The notes: generated by a model not told the origin, from the letters alone. 64,000 bases of DNA from JAMHWF01 sp035911095 (GCA_035911095.1 JAMHWF010000128.1:104066-168065); one strand, 5' to 3'. Positions 45,389 to 54,756 are shown, counted from the first letter of the stretch. Translations and numbers: made by a program.

Positions 45389-46486
45389 ATGAAGCCCAAC
45401 GAGCGCGCCCCGTTCGAACGCCTGGCGATGCGCCTGAGCGAGCTCGACGCGAGCCTGGCGGACCCGGCCGTGGCGGGCGACATCACGCGCTACCGCGGCC
45501 TGGCGCGCGAGCACGCCGAGGCGGTCGCGGTGGTCGAGCGCTACCGTCGCTACGAGCAGCGCGAGCGCGACCTCGCCGCCGCGCGCGAGCTGGCCGAGGC
45601 GAGCGCCGACGACCCCGAGATGGCGCAGCTCGCGCGCGAGGAGATCGCCAGCGCCGGGGGCGAGCTCGAGTCGCTGCGCCAGGCGCTGCGCCTGGCGCTG
45701 CTGCCGCGCGACCCGGACGATGCGCGCAACGCCTTCCTCGAGATCCGCGCCGGCACCGGCGGCGACGAGTCGGCGCTGTTCGCGGCCGACCTGCTGCGCA
45801 TGTACCTGCGCCACGCCGAGCGGCACGGCTGGCGCAGCGAGCTGATGTCGGCCAGCGCCTCCGACCTCGGCGGCTACAAGGAAGTGGTGGTGCGCCTGGA
45901 GGGCGAGGACGTCTACGCGGCGTTGAAGTTCGAGTCCGGCGGCCACCGCGTGCAGCGCGTGCCGGCGACCGAGGCGCAGGGCCGCATCCACACCAGCGCC
46001 TGCACGGTCGCGGTGATGCCCGAACCCGACGAGGCGGAAGAGATCGTGCTCGACCCGGCCGAGCTGCGCATCGACACCTTCCGCGCCAGCGGCGCCGGCG
46101 GCCAGCACATCAACAAGACCGACAGCGCGATCCGCATCACCCACCTGCCGACCGGGCTGGTCGCCGAGTGCCAGGACGACCGCTCGCAGCACCGCAACAA
46201 GGCGCGCGCGATGCAGGTGCTGGCCGCGCGGCTGCGCGAGCGCGACCGCAGCGAGCGTGCCGCGCGCGAGGCGCAGACGCGGCGCTCGCTGATCGGCAGC
46301 GGCGACCGCAGCGACCGCATCCGCACCTACAACTTCCCGCAGGGCCGGCTCACCGACCACCGCATCAACCTGACGCTGTACCGGCTGCAGGCCGTGCTCG
46401 ACGGCGACCTCGACGAGGTGACCGAGGCGCTGCGTGCCGCCCAGGCCGCCGAGCAGTTGGCGGCGCTCGAGGTTGGCGGGCCGTGA
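45389..46486 (+). CDS. prfA: Peptide chain release factor 1
   Basis: RF1 terminates translation at UAA and UAG. The protein has 365 residues. The recognition tripeptide P-A-T lies in HRVQRVPATEAQGRIHTSACTV and the catalytic GGQ (residues 237-239) in RASGAGGQHINKTDSAIRITH, the Gln of which is methylated by PrmC, encoded next. It ends in a GTGA overlap with prmC, so enzyme and substrate are translationally coupled. It lies 156 bp after hemA; GCCCCAGGTGGGGC (about 45252-45265) in that gap is a small hairpin. Confidence 0.98.
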   Translation: MKPNERAPFERLAMRLSELDASLADPAVAGDITRYRGLAREHAEAVAVVERYRRYEQRERDLAAARELAEASADDPEMAQLAREEIASAGGELESLRQALRLALLPRDPDDARNAFLEIRAGTGGDESALFAADLLRMYLRHAERHGWRSELMSASASDLGGYKEVVVRLEGEDVYAALKFESGGHRVQRVPATEAQGRIHTSACTVAVMPEPDEAEEIVLDPAELRIDTFRASGAGGQHINKTDSAIRITHLPTGLVAECQDDRSQHRNKARAMQVLAARLRERDRSERAAREAQTRRSLIGSGDRSDRIRTYNFPQGRLTDHRINLTLYRLQAVLDGDLDEVTEALRAAQAAEQLAALEVGGP

Positions 46487-47370
46487 CCGCGGCCACGCCG
46501 GACCCGGTCACGGTCGTCGGGCTGCTCGCGGCGGCGCGCGCGCTGGGCGTCGAACGGCTCGATGCCCAGTTGCTGCTCGCGCACCTGCTGCAACGCCCCC
46601 GCAGCTGGCTGCTCGCGCATGACGATGCGGTGCCCGCCCCCGCCGAGGCGCAGGCCTTCGAAGCGGCCTTGCGGCGCCGGGCCGACGGCGTGCCGCTCGC
46701 CTACCTGACCGGCGAGCGGGAGTTCCACGGCCTGGGCCTGCGGGTCACGCCCGACGTGCTGGACCCGCGGCCGGACACCGAGACTCTGGTCGACTGGGCG
46801 CTCGAGCTGCTCGGCCCGGGCGGCGCGCTGGCCGGCCGCTCGGCGCCTGAGGTGGTCGACCTCGGGACCGGCAGCGGCGCGATCGCGCTCGCGCTCAAGC
46901 ACCGCTGCCCGCGCGCCCGCCTGGGCGCGGTCGACGCCAGCCCGGCCGCGCTGGCGGTGGCACGCGCCAACGGCGCCCGGCTCGGGATCGATGTCGACTG
47001 GCGCCTGGGCGACTGGCTGGACGGCGCCGCAACGGCTTTCGACTGCATCGTCTCCAACCCGCCCTACGTCGCGACGGACGACCCCCACTGGCCGGGGCTG
47101 CGCCACGAGCCACGCGAGGCACTGGCGGCCGGGCCGGCAGGCCTGGACGCGCTCGAACGCATCGTCGACAGCGCCCCGCGGCATCTGCGTCCCGGCGGAT
47201 GGCTGCTGCTCGAACACGGTGCCGGGCAGGCCGTGGCGGTCGGCACCCGGCTCGCGGCGCGCGGCTTCGTGGACATCGGCCATCGACAGGACCTTGCGGG
47301 CCACACCCGCTGCACCGGCGGATGCTGGAAAGGCCCAGGTGCGCAGCACGCCACGCTCCCGGGCCCTTAG
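46483..47370 (+). CDS. prmC: Release factor glutamine methyltransferase
   Basis: PrmC methylates the GGQ glutamine of RF1 and RF2. The protein has 295 residues with GTG start 46483 overlapping the prfA stop. The N-terminal helical domain is followed by PLAYLTGEREFHGLGL, DPRPDTETLVDWAL, the SAM loop VVDLGTGSGAIALALK and the catalytic NPPY at 192-195 (CIVSNPPYVA). The last 12 or so residues (WKGPGAQHATLPGP) extend beyond the usual end at RCTGG. Confidence 0.96.
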   Translation: MTAATPDPVTVVGLLAAARALGVERLDAQLLLAHLLQRPRSWLLAHDDAVPAPAEAQAFEAALRRRADGVPLAYLTGEREFHGLGLRVTPDVLDPRPDTETLVDWALELLGPGGALAGRSAPEVVDLGTGSGAIALALKHRCPRARLGAVDASPAALAVARANGARLGIDVDWRLGDWLDGAATAFDCIVSNPPYVATDDPHWPGLRHEPREALAAGPAGLDALERIVDSAPRHLRPGGWLLLEHGAGQAVAVGTRLAARGFVDIGHRQDLAGHTRCTGGCWKGPGAQHATLPGP

Positions 47371-47524
47371 CGGGATGAGGACGAACCGGCCCGGGCTCGC
47401 CTTGCCCGGGGTGCCGTCGTAGCATGGTCCTCGGGCGCCGCCCCCCGGCGCCCGAGGACGTCCCCGCCGCGGGCCGCCGCCGCGCACCCGCCCGGGACGA
47501 GACCAGGACGCAAGGGAGCGCGCC

Positions 47525-48154
47525 ATGAACAGGTTCCGCAAGTGCTGTATCGGCTGTCTCGGCCTCGGCCTAGGTTGGGCCGCTGCGCTGCCCGCCTTCG
47601 CCGAGGGCGGACTGACAGCGCCGGACAGCCAGCTCTGGTCGGGCTGGCAGGGTCGGCTGTCGCTGCTGTCCGCGGCGGCGGCGCCGCTGTGGCGCAGCGA
47701 CCTGTCGCGCGCCGCCGAGCCGGGCCTGAAGGTGCAGGGCTTCGGCCTGCTCGGCGACTACTACTTCATGCAGGCCCCGCTGACCGGCGTGGGCGGCGGT
47801 GGCTTCCGGGCGACGACCGGCGTGCTGGTCGGCGGCGCCAGCTCCCTGTGGGGCGGCGCCAGCGTTGGGAACGGCGGCCTCAGCTTCGCGCACCGCAGCA
47901 GCCTCGGGGCCACCAGCCCGGGCGGCAGCGCCGAGGCCCTGGGTGAAAGCGTCGCGCCTTACGTCGGCCTCGGCTACTCGGGCCTCAGCTCGCGTGGCGG
48001 CTGGGGCTTCGCGGCCGACCTCGGCCTGATGGCGCTGAGCGGCGGCGACCGCGTGCGTCTAGGCGCGCCGCGGGCGCCGTCCGGCCAGGACGAGCGGCTG
48101 CGCGACCTGCGGCTGACGCCGGTGCTGCAGCTCGGCGTCACCTACGCGTTCTGA
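47525..48154 (+). CDS. Exported glycine-rich protein, outer-membrane beta-barrel-like
   Basis: The protein has 209 residues. The signal peptide MNRFRKCCIGCLGLGLGWAAALPAFA is followed by a Gly/Ser/Leu-rich mature part with alternating polar and nonpolar residues (LKVQGFGLLGDYYFMQAPL, FRATTGVLVGGASSLWGG, SVAPYVGLGYSGLSSRGGWGFAADLGLMALSGGD) and a C-terminal aromatic, VLQLGVTYAF, with the terminal Phe typical of BamA-inserted barrels. I infer an eight-stranded barrel of unknown function. GGGAG lies upstream of the ATG. It sits between prmC and grxD. Confidence 0.7.
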   Translation: MNRFRKCCIGCLGLGLGWAAALPAFAEGGLTAPDSQLWSGWQGRLSLLSAAAAPLWRSDLSRAAEPGLKVQGFGLLGDYYFMQAPLTGVGGGGFRATTGVLVGGASSLWGGASVGNGGLSFAHRSSLGATSPGGSAEALGESVAPYVGLGYSGLSSRGGWGFAADLGLMALSGGDRVRLGAPRAPSGQDERLRDLRLTPVLQLGVTYAF

Positions 48155-48288
48155 GCGCCTGCAGGCGCGGACGGCCCGGAGCGTTCCAGGCCCCTTCCGG
48201 CGGCGCCTCTGCGCCAAGCGCCCTGCACAGCCCGCACCTGCGCTTTGCCGTATAACCGCGTCTTCCCGCTTTACGTGCCAGGACGACC

Positions 48289-48600
48289 ATGGACGACACC
48301 CAGAAACGCATCGACGATCTGGTCAAGAACAACCGCGTCGTGCTCTTCATGAAGGGCACGGCGCAGTTCCCGATGTGCGGCTTCTCGGGCCGGGCGATCC
48401 AGGTGCTGAAGGCCTGCGGCGTCGACGAGCTGACCACGGTCAACGTGCTCGAGGACGAGGCGGTGCGCCAGGGCATCAAGGCCTACGCCAACTGGCCGAC
48501 GATTCCGCAGCTCTACGTCGACGGCGAGTTCGTCGGCGGTTCGGACATCATGCTCGAGATGTACCAGGCGGGCGAACTGCAGACGCTGCTGAAGAGCTGA
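48289..48600 (+). CDS. grxD: Monothiol glutaredoxin, CGFS type
   Basis: GrxD carries and delivers [2Fe-2S] clusters with glutathione. The protein has 103 residues, the usual short bacterial form. The active site CGFS is at 30-33 in GTAQFPMCGFSGRAIQVLKACG, with the glutathione-binding ANWPTIPQLYVDGEFVGGSDIMLEM. ubiX begins 2 bp after the stop, so the two are likely co-transcribed. Confidence 0.97.
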   Translation: MDDTQKRIDDLVKNNRVVLFMKGTAQFPMCGFSGRAIQVLKACGVDELTTVNVLEDEAVRQGIKAYANWPTIPQLYVDGEFVGGSDIMLEMYQAGELQTLLKS

Positions 48601-48601
48601 G

Positions 48602-49165
48602 GTGGCCGAACGCGTCGTCGTCGGCCTGACCGGCGCGACCGGCGCGGTGTATGCCGTGCGGCTGCTGCAACGCCTGCGTGAATCTGGCGTCGAGACCCAC
48701 CTGGTCGCGACCGCGGCCGGCGTGCTCAGCGTGCATCACGAGCTCGGCCTCGCGCGGCAGGCGCTCGAGGCGCTGGCCGACGTGGCCTACCACCCGGGCG
48801 ACGTCGGTGCCTCGATCGCGAGCGGCTCCTTCTCGACGCGCGCGATGGTCGTCGCGCCCTGCTCGATGAAGTCGCTGGCGGCGATCGCCCATGGCTTCTC
48901 GGACAACCTGCTGACCCGCGCCGCCGACGTCACGCTGAAGGAGCGGCGCCGGCTCGTGCTGCTGGTGCGCGAGACGCCGCTGCATCTCGTCCACCTGCGC
49001 AACATGACGGCCGTCACCGAGATGGGCGGCATCGTCTTCCCGCCGCTGCCGGCCTTCTATCACCGCCCGACCACGATCGACGAGATGGTCGACGAGTCGA
49101 TCGAGCGCGTGCTCGCGCTGCTCGGCATCGAAGGCTCGCGCGAACGTGCGTGGACGGGGCTGTAG
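48602..49165 (+). CDS. ubiX: Flavin prenyltransferase
   Basis: UbiX attaches dimethylallyl to FMN to make the prenylated flavin cofactor of the decarboxylase UbiD in ubiquinone synthesis. The protein has 187 residues with GTG start 48602. Family motifs are VVVGLTGATGAVYAVRLLQRL (flavin loop), SGSFSTRAMVVAPCSMKSLAAIAHGFSDNLLTRAADVTLKERRRLVLLVRETPLHLVHLRNM, and PPLPAFYHRPTTIDEMVD. No ubiD is in the window; ispB at 55.6 kb supplies the quinone side chain. Confidence 0.95.
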   Translation: MAERVVVGLTGATGAVYAVRLLQRLRESGVETHLVATAAGVLSVHHELGLARQALEALADVAYHPGDVGASIASGSFSTRAMVVAPCSMKSLAAIAHGFSDNLLTRAADVTLKERRRLVLLVRETPLHLVHLRNMTAVTEMGGIVFPPLPAFYHRPTTIDEMVDESIERVLALLGIEGSRERAWTGL

Positions 49166-49207
49166 CCGCGCAGCCGGCGGCGTCCAGCCGCGCCTGATGC
49201 CCTGCGC

Positions 49208-49897
49208 TCAGCCGCGACCGGTGCGAGAGGTGCTCGGCGCGCCGGCCTCGGCCTCGGACATGACGACCCAGCCGCGCCGCGCGGCCAGCACCGCGTTCGG
49301 ATAGGGCGCGCGGCCCCGGCTGCCGTTGTAGCGGCCGAGCGCGAGGAAGAGGTCGCCGCGCTCCCGGTCGAGGTAGTGGCGCAGGATCGTGCAGCCGAAG
49401 CGCAGGTTGGTCTGCAGGTGGAACAGACGCCCGGCGTCGCCGTCGCCGATCAGGCGCGTCCAGAACGGCATCACCTGCATGTAGCCGCGCGCGCCGGCGC
49501 TGCTGATCGCGTGCTTGCGAAAGCCGCTCTCGACCTGGATCAGGCCGAGCACGAGCGCGGTGTCGAGCCCGGCGCGCCGGCTCTCGTACCAGGCTGCCTC
49601 GAGAAACTCGACGCGCGCGCGGTGGTCCGGCGTGCGGCGCTTCAGGCGCTCGCTCGTCTCGCCCAGCCAGCGCAGGTAGGCGAGGCGCTCGTCGATGTGG
49701 GTGAAGCTCGGGCGCGGCGGCGCGCCACCGGCGATCGCCGCCGAGAGCGCCGAACGGACGGCGTCGGCGAGCGGCTCCTCGACCTGCGCGCCGGCATGCG
49801 CGGCCCGGTACGGCGCCGCCAAGGCCACCGAGCCGAGCGCGCCGAGCAGCCAGCGGCGCCGCGCTCGCGGGAGCACGCCGTGGTGACGTTTCAACAC
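49208..49897 (-). CDS. Lytic transglycosylase, SLT domain
   Basis: The protein has 229 residues. The N-terminus is a signal peptide with a run of arginines (RARRRWLLGALGSVALAAPYRAAHA), possibly Tat-dependent. The C-terminal SLT domain has the catalytic Glu in LVLGLIQVESGFRKHAISSAGARGYMQVMPFW and the ALGRYNGSRGRAPYPNAV segment. It would cleave glycan strands in the periplasm with 1,6-anhydro ends, feeding AmpD/Mpl recycling. The start overlaps the end of proS by 7 bp, so it is translated from the proS transcript. Confidence 0.93.
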   Translation of the reverse strand: MLKRHHGVLPRARRRWLLGALGSVALAAPYRAAHAGAQVEEPLADAVRSALSAAIAGGAPPRPSFTHIDERLAYLRWLGETSERLKRRTPDHRARVEFLEAAWYESRRAGLDTALVLGLIQVESGFRKHAISSAGARGYMQVMPFWTRLIGDGDAGRLFHLQTNLRFGCTILRHYLDRERGDLFLALGRYNGSRGRAPYPNAVLAARRGWVVMSEAEAGAPSTSRTGRG

Positions 49898-51636
49898 GCG
49901 ATCCGGGCGCGGAGGAAGTCGAGCGCCTCGTCGGCCGCCACCGGCGTGGCCGCCGCGTCGCGGCGGTGCTGGTACTCGAGGCGCCCTCCCTTCAGACCGC
50001 GGTCCGAGATCACCAGCCGGTGAGGCACGCCGATCAGCTCCCAGTCGGCGAACATCACGCCGGGGCGCTCGCCGCGGTCGTCGAGGATCACGTCGATGCC
50101 GGCAGCCAGCAGCGCGTCATACAGCGCCTCGGCCCGCTGGCGCACCGCGTCGGAGCGGTCGTAGCCGATCGGGCACAGCACCACGGTGAAGGGCGCGATC
50201 GCGTCCGGCCACAGGATGCCGCGCCCGTCATTGCCCTGCTCGATCGCCGCGCCGAGGATGCGCGTGACGCCGATGCCGTAGCAGCCCATCTCCATCAGCT
50301 GGGGCTTGCCGGCTTCGTCGAGGTAGCTAGCGTTCATCGCCGCGCTGTACTTGGTGCCGAGGTAGAACACATGGCCGACCTCGATACCGCGCTCGATCTC
50401 GAGCACGCCAAGTCCATCTGGCGAGGGGTCGCCGGGACGCACGTTGCGGATGTCGGCCACGAGGTCGGGCTCGGGCAGGTCGCGGCCCCAGTTGACGCCG
50501 GTGAGGTGCATGTCGACCTCGTTGGCGCCGCAGACGAAATCGCTCATCGCCGCCACGGTGCGGTCGGCAATGACGCGGACCGGCTCGCGCAGCCCGATCG
50601 GCCCGAGGTAGCCGGGCGGGGTGCCGAAGTGACGTTCGATCTCGGCGACCGTCGCGAAGCGGAAACCGGCCCTCAGGCCTTCGAGCTTGCCGGCCTTGAT
50701 CTCGTTGAGCTCGTGGTCGCCGCGCAGCAGCAGCAGCCACAGGCTCACGTCGACGAGATCGCCCTGCTCGTTGCGACGCTCGGTGGCGAGCACGATCGAC
50801 TTGACGGTGCGCTCGAGCGGGATGCCGAGCAGCTCGGCGACGTCGGCGCAGGTGCTGCGCCCCGGCGTCGGCGTGCGTTGCATCGTCTCTGCAGGCGCGG
50901 CGCGGGGCGCCTCGGGCGCGAGCGCCTCGGCCAGCTCGACGTTGGCGGCGTAGTCGCTCGTCGGGCAATAGACAAGCGCGTCCTCGCCGGTCTCGGCGAT
51001 CACCTGGAATTCGTGCGAACGGTCGCCGCCGATCGCGCCGGTGTCGGCCGCGACCGCGCGGTAGCGCAGGCCGAGGCGGTCGAAGATGCGCTTGTAGGCG
51101 TCAAACATCTGCGCGTAGCTGCGGCCGGCGCCTTCGGCGTCGCGGTCGAAGGAGTACGCGTCCTTCATCGTGAACTCGCGCCCGCGCATCACGCCGAAGC
51201 GCGGGCGGCGCTCGTCGCGGAACTTGGTCTGCAGGTGATAGAAGTTGCGCGGCAGCTGGCGATAGCTGCGCAGCTCCTGGCGCGCGATGTCGGTGACGAC
51301 CTCTTCGCTGGTCGGCTGGATCACGAAGTCGCGCTGGTGGCGGTCCTTCACGCGCAGCAACTCGGGGCCGTAGGCCTGGAAGCGACCCGACTCCTGCCAC
51401 AGCTCGGCGGGCTGCACGACCGGCATCAGCAACTCGACGGCGCCGGCGCGGTTCATCTCGTCGCGGATCACGGCCTCGACCTTGCGGATCGTGCGCAGGC
51501 CCATCGGCATGTAGGTGTAGATGCCGGCGCTGAGGCGCTTGATCAGGCCGGCACGCAGCATCAGGCGATGGCTGGCGATCTCGGCGTCAGCCGGCGCCTC
51601 CTTCAACGTGGAAATGAAGAATCGGGAGGCTTTCAT
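49891..51636 (-). CDS. proS: Prolyl-tRNA synthetase, bacterial type with editing domain
   Basis: ProS charges tRNA-Pro (one such tRNA lies at 56.7 kb). The protein has 581 residues. Class II motifs are visible: AGAVELLMPVVQPAELWQESGR, FRDERRPRFGVMRGREFTMKDAYSF (motif 2) and the late GCYGIGVTRILGAAIEQ (motif 3). The bacterial insertion (about 235-390) with TVKSIVLATERR...LLLLRGDHELNEIKAGKLEG is the Ala-Pro editing domain. The anticodon-binding part ends the protein. The lytic transglycosylase follows with a 7-bp overlap. It is divergent from rppH across 101 bp. Confidence 0.97.
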   Translation of the reverse strand: MKASRFFISTLKEAPADAEIASHRLMLRAGLIKRLSAGIYTYMPMGLRTIRKVEAVIRDEMNRAGAVELLMPVVQPAELWQESGRFQAYGPELLRVKDRHQRDFVIQPTSEEVVTDIARQELRSYRQLPRNFYHLQTKFRDERRPRFGVMRGREFTMKDAYSFDRDAEGAGRSYAQMFDAYKRIFDRLGLRYRAVAADTGAIGGDRSHEFQVIAETGEDALVYCPTSDYAANVELAEALAPEAPRAAPAETMQRTPTPGRSTCADVAELLGIPLERTVKSIVLATERRNEQGDLVDVSLWLLLLRGDHELNEIKAGKLEGLRAGFRFATVAEIERHFGTPPGYLGPIGLREPVRVIADRTVAAMSDFVCGANEVDMHLTGVNWGRDLPEPDLVADIRNVRPGDPSPDGLGVLEIERGIEVGHVFYLGTKYSAAMNASYLDEAGKPQLMEMGCYGIGVTRILGAAIEQGNDGRGILWPDAIAPFTVVLCPIGYDRSDAVRQRAEALYDALLAAGIDVILDDRGERPGVMFADWELIGVPHRLVISDRGLKGGRLEYQHRRDAAATPVAADEALDFLRARIAC

Positions 51637-51737
51637 GAACCGGGGGAGTGGACTGGGGGGCTGCGGGTAAGCGAGGAGCCTCGCAACGCACCGTGCCAGT
51701 GCAATAATCGTTTCAACGACAAGATTTGGGGTTGATT

Positions 51738-52349
51738 ATGCTCGACCGTGAAGGGTTTCGACCCAACGTCGGGATCATCCTGCTCAATCAGAGAAACCAG
51801 GTGTTCTGGGGCAAGAGAATTCGCACCCATTCCTGGCAATTTCCTCAAGGTGGCATCAAGCACGGCGAGACGCCAGAGCAGGCGATGTACCGAGAGCTCC
51901 ACGAAGAAGTGGGGCTGATGCCCGAGCAGGTGCGCATCGTCGCACGCACGCGCGACTGGCTGCGCTACGAGGTGCCCGACCACTTCATCCGCCGCGATGC
52001 GCGGGGACACTACAAGGGGCAGAAGCAGATCTGGTTCCTGCTGCAACTGACCGGTCGCGACTGCGACATGAATCTGCGCGCGACGAACCACCCGGAGTTC
52101 GACGCCTGGCGCTGGCACGACTACTGGATTCCACTGGAAGTCGTGATCGAATTCAAGCGCGACGTCTACCAGATGGCCCTCACGGAACTCGCGCGCTTCC
52201 TGCCGCGCAACGGCCATCACAACCGCTATCTTCGTTCTGGTATGCGGCCGCCACCGGTGCGCGAAGATCATCGCGCCGCGCCTGACGCGCACAAGCCCGG
52301 TCCGGTCGAGCCGGCATGCCCCGGCGCCGAGGCGGGCAAGAACCACTGA
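51738..52349 (+). CDS. rppH: RNA pyrophosphohydrolase
   Basis: RppH removes pyrophosphate from mRNA 5' ends to start decay. The protein has 203 residues from ATG 51738 (MLDREGFRPNVGIILLNQRNQVFWGKRI). The Nudix box GGIKHGETPEQAMYRELHEEVGL spans residues 38-60. GQKQIWFLLQL and NHPEFDAWRWHDYW are also RppH-like. The C-terminal 45 residues are Pro/Ala-rich and longer than in E. coli. The upstream region is AT-rich for this genome (GCAATAATCGTTTCAACGAC), marking a promoter. Confidence 0.97.
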   Translation: MLDREGFRPNVGIILLNQRNQVFWGKRIRTHSWQFPQGGIKHGETPEQAMYRELHEEVGLMPEQVRIVARTRDWLRYEVPDHFIRRDARGHYKGQKQIWFLLQLTGRDCDMNLRATNHPEFDAWRWHDYWIPLEVVIEFKRDVYQMALTELARFLPRNGHHNRYLRSGMRPPPVREDHRAAPDAHKPGPVEPACPGAEAGKNH

Positions 52350-52418
52350 CACCGGAACCGCCGCCGGTACCGCCAAGCCGAGAGCCCCGGCCTGCCGGAC
52401 TGGTCGACCGATGCGGCC

Positions 52419-53540
52419 TCAGCTTCGCAGGACGAGGTTGTCGCGGTGGATCAGCTCGGGCTCGTTCGCGTAGCCGAGCGCCTGCTCGATCTCCGACGAC
52501 GGCCGGCGGGCGATCAGCCTCGCCTCGGCGCTCGAGTAGTTCGCGAGCCCACGCGCCACTTCGGCGCCCACCGCGTCGTGCACCGCGATCACATCGCCGC
52601 GATGGAAATCTCCGCGCACCGACACGACGCCGATCGGCAACAGGCTCTTGCCGCCGTGACGCAGCATCGTCGCGGCGCCATCGTCGACCGCCACCGCGCC
52701 GCGCAGTTGCAGGTGATCGGCCATCCATTGCTTGCGGGCTGCCAGCTTCGGCGTCGCGGCGACCAGCGCGCTGCCGATCCCCTCGCCGGCGGCCAGGCGC
52801 AGCAGCACGTCCGGTTCCCGGCCCCAGGCGATGACGGTCGAGGCACCGCTGCGCGCGGCCCGGCGTGCCGCCAGCACCTTCGTGATCATGCCGCCGCTGC
52901 CCAGGCTGCTGCCGGCACCGCCGGCCATGTGCTCGAGCGCCGGATCGCCGGCGGTCGCGCGGTCGACGAAGCGCGCCGTCGGGTCGCGCCGCGGGTCGGC
53001 CGAGTAGAGGCCGCGCTGGTCGGTGAGGATCACCAGCGCATCTGCCTCGATCAGGTTCGCAACCAGTGCGCCGAGCGTGTCGTTGTCGCCGAACTTGATC
53101 TCGTCGGTGACCACGGTGTCGTTCTCGTTGATGACCGGGATCACGTTCAGCGCGAGGAGCGTCAGCAGCGTCGAACGCGCATTGAGGTAGCGCTCACGGT
53201 CGGCCAGGTCGGCATGCGTCAGCAGCACCTGCGCGCTGCCCATGCCGTAGTGCCTGAACTCGCTCTCGTAGATCTGCGCCAGACCCATCTGGCCGACGGC
53301 GGCGGCGGCCTGCAACTCGTGCAGTTCCTTCGGCCGGGCGGTCCAGCCGAGGCGCTTCATCCCCTCGGCGATGGCGCCGCTGGAAACCATCACCAGCTCG
53401 CGCCCTTCGGCGGCGAGTGCGGCCAGCTGACGGCACCAGTTGCCGATCGCTTCGGGGTCGATGCCACGACCCTCGTTGGTGACCAGGGTCGAGCCGACCT
53501 TGACGACGATGCGGCGCGCGTTGCGCAGCAGCTCACTCAT
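52419..53540 (-). CDS. proB: Glutamate 5-kinase with PUA domain
   Basis: ProB phosphorylates glutamate, the first and feedback-controlled step of proline synthesis. The protein has 373 residues. The amino-acid kinase domain has RRIVVKVGSTLVTNEGRG, LVMVSSGAIAEGMKRLGW, INENDTVVTDEIKFGDNDTLGALVANLIEADALVILTDQRGLY, and GGMITKVLAARRAARSG; the C-terminal PUA domain is about 280-365. Its start lies inside the end of obg (8-bp overlap), so it follows obg on one transcript, an order shared with many betaproteobacteria. Confidence 0.97.
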   Translation of the reverse strand: MSELLRNARRIVVKVGSTLVTNEGRGIDPEAIGNWCRQLAALAAEGRELVMVSSGAIAEGMKRLGWTARPKELHELQAAAAVGQMGLAQIYESEFRHYGMGSAQVLLTHADLADRERYLNARSTLLTLLALNVIPVINENDTVVTDEIKFGDNDTLGALVANLIEADALVILTDQRGLYSADPRRDPTARFVDRATAGDPALEHMAGGAGSSLGSGGMITKVLAARRAARSGASTVIAWGREPDVLLRLAAGEGIGSALVAATPKLAARKQWMADHLQLRGAVAVDDGAATMLRHGGKSLLPIGVVSVRGDFHRGDVIAVHDAVGAEVARGLANYSSAEARLIARRPSSEIEQALGYANEPELIHRDNLVLRS

Positions 53541-54600
53541 CGGCGGCCTCGGCGGTGAAGCGGGGGTCGGGAGCCTGTTCCGCCGGGCGCCGCGTCGAGG
53601 CGACCTGCGTATAAACGGACTGCATCAGCACCTGGCAGCCTTCGCGCGTCAGCGCGGAGATGCCATGCACCGGCCCCTTCCAGCGCAGACGACGGACGAA
53701 CTCGGCCACCCGTGCCTCGCGCTCATCAGGCGGCAGCATGTCGATCTTGTTCAGCACCAGCCAGCGCGGCTTGCGGTGCAGCCCGGGGTCGTAGGCCTTC
53801 AGCTCGGCGACGATCGCGCGGGCCTGCGCCACCGGGTCGACCGAGTCGTCGAGCGGCGCGATGTCGACCACGTGCAGCAGCAGGCGCGTGCGCTGGAGGT
53901 GGCGCAGGAAGGTGTGTCCGAGTCCTGCGCCCTCAGCTGCACCCTCGATCAGGCCGGGAATGTCGGCCAGCACGAAGCTCTGCTCCGGCGCAATCCGCAC
54001 CACGCCGAGGTTCGGGTGCAGCGTCGTGAACGGGTAGTCGGCGATCTTCGGGCGAGCGTTCGAAACGGCCGCGATCAGGGTCGACTTGCCCGCATTGGGC
54101 ATGCCGAGCAGGCCGACGTCGGCGAGCAGGCGGAGCTCGAGCCGCAGCGACTTCTGCTCGCCAGGCCAGCCGGGCGTCTTCTGACGCGGCGTGCGGTTGG
54201 TGCTCGACTTGAAATGCAGGTTGCCGAAGCCCCCGTCGCCGCCCTTGGCGAGCAGGACCTTCTCGTCGGGCACCAGCAACTCGGCGAGCAAGCTGTCCGA
54301 CTCAGCGTCGATGATCATCGTGCCGATCGGCATGCGCAGCACGATGTCCCCGCCGGCGGCGCCGAACTGATCCGAGCCGCGGCCCGGCTCGCCGTTACGC
54401 GCCTGATGCCGGCGTGCATACCGAAAATCGATCAGCGTGTTGAGGTTGGGGTCGCCCAGCGCCCAGACACTGCCGCCGCGCCCGCCGTCGCCGCCGTTCG
54501 GCCCGCCGAAGGGGATGAACTTCTCGCGCCGGAAACTGACGCAGCCGGCGCCGCCGTGACCGGCCGCGATCTCGATCGTCGCTTCGTCTACGAACTTCAT
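53533..54600 (-). CDS. obg: Obg/CgtA GTPase
   Basis: Obg binds the 50S subunit and links ribosome assembly to nucleotide levels. The protein has 355 residues from ATG 54600. The glycine-rich OBG fold (1-158) includes HGGAGCVSFRREKFIPFGGPNGGDGGRGG; the G domain has GMPNAGKS (G1, 166-173), FTTLHPNLG (switch I), DIPGLIEGA and NKIDML (G4). The short C-terminal tail is variable. It follows rpmA on the same strand with an intrinsic terminator between them, and its stop overlaps the proB start. Confidence 0.97.
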   Translation of the reverse strand: MKFVDEATIEIAAGHGGAGCVSFRREKFIPFGGPNGGDGGRGGSVWALGDPNLNTLIDFRYARRHQARNGEPGRGSDQFGAAGGDIVLRMPIGTMIIDAESDSLLAELLVPDEKVLLAKGGDGGFGNLHFKSSTNRTPRQKTPGWPGEQKSLRLELRLLADVGLLGMPNAGKSTLIAAVSNARPKIADYPFTTLHPNLGVVRIAPEQSFVLADIPGLIEGAAEGAGLGHTFLRHLQRTRLLLHVVDIAPLDDSVDPVAQARAIVAELKAYDPGLHRKPRWLVLNKIDMLPPDEREARVAEFVRRLRWKGPVHGISALTREGCQVLMQSVYTQVASTRRPAEQAPDPRFTAEAADE

Positions 54601-54685
54601 CTCGGTTCTCTCGCGGAGTCGCGTGGCGCGAGCGTAGCCGGTCGAACGCCGCACGGGGCCGGCACCCTGGCGCAAGCGTCGGGTC

Positions 54686-54722
54686 CTGAAAACGACACAG
54701 CCCCGGGCGGGCCGGGGCTGTG
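54686..54722 (-). terminator. Rho-independent terminator of rplU-rpmA
   Basis: CACAGCCCC (54696-54704) and GGGGCTGTG (54714-54722) form a 9-bp stem with a GC-rich loop. On the minus strand it is followed by TCGTTTTC, a short T tract. It lies about 35 bp after the rpmA stop and separates it from obg. Confidence 0.75.
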
Positions 54723-54756
54723 GGGTCCTGCGCCGCCGTCGCGCGGCGGCTTGCCG

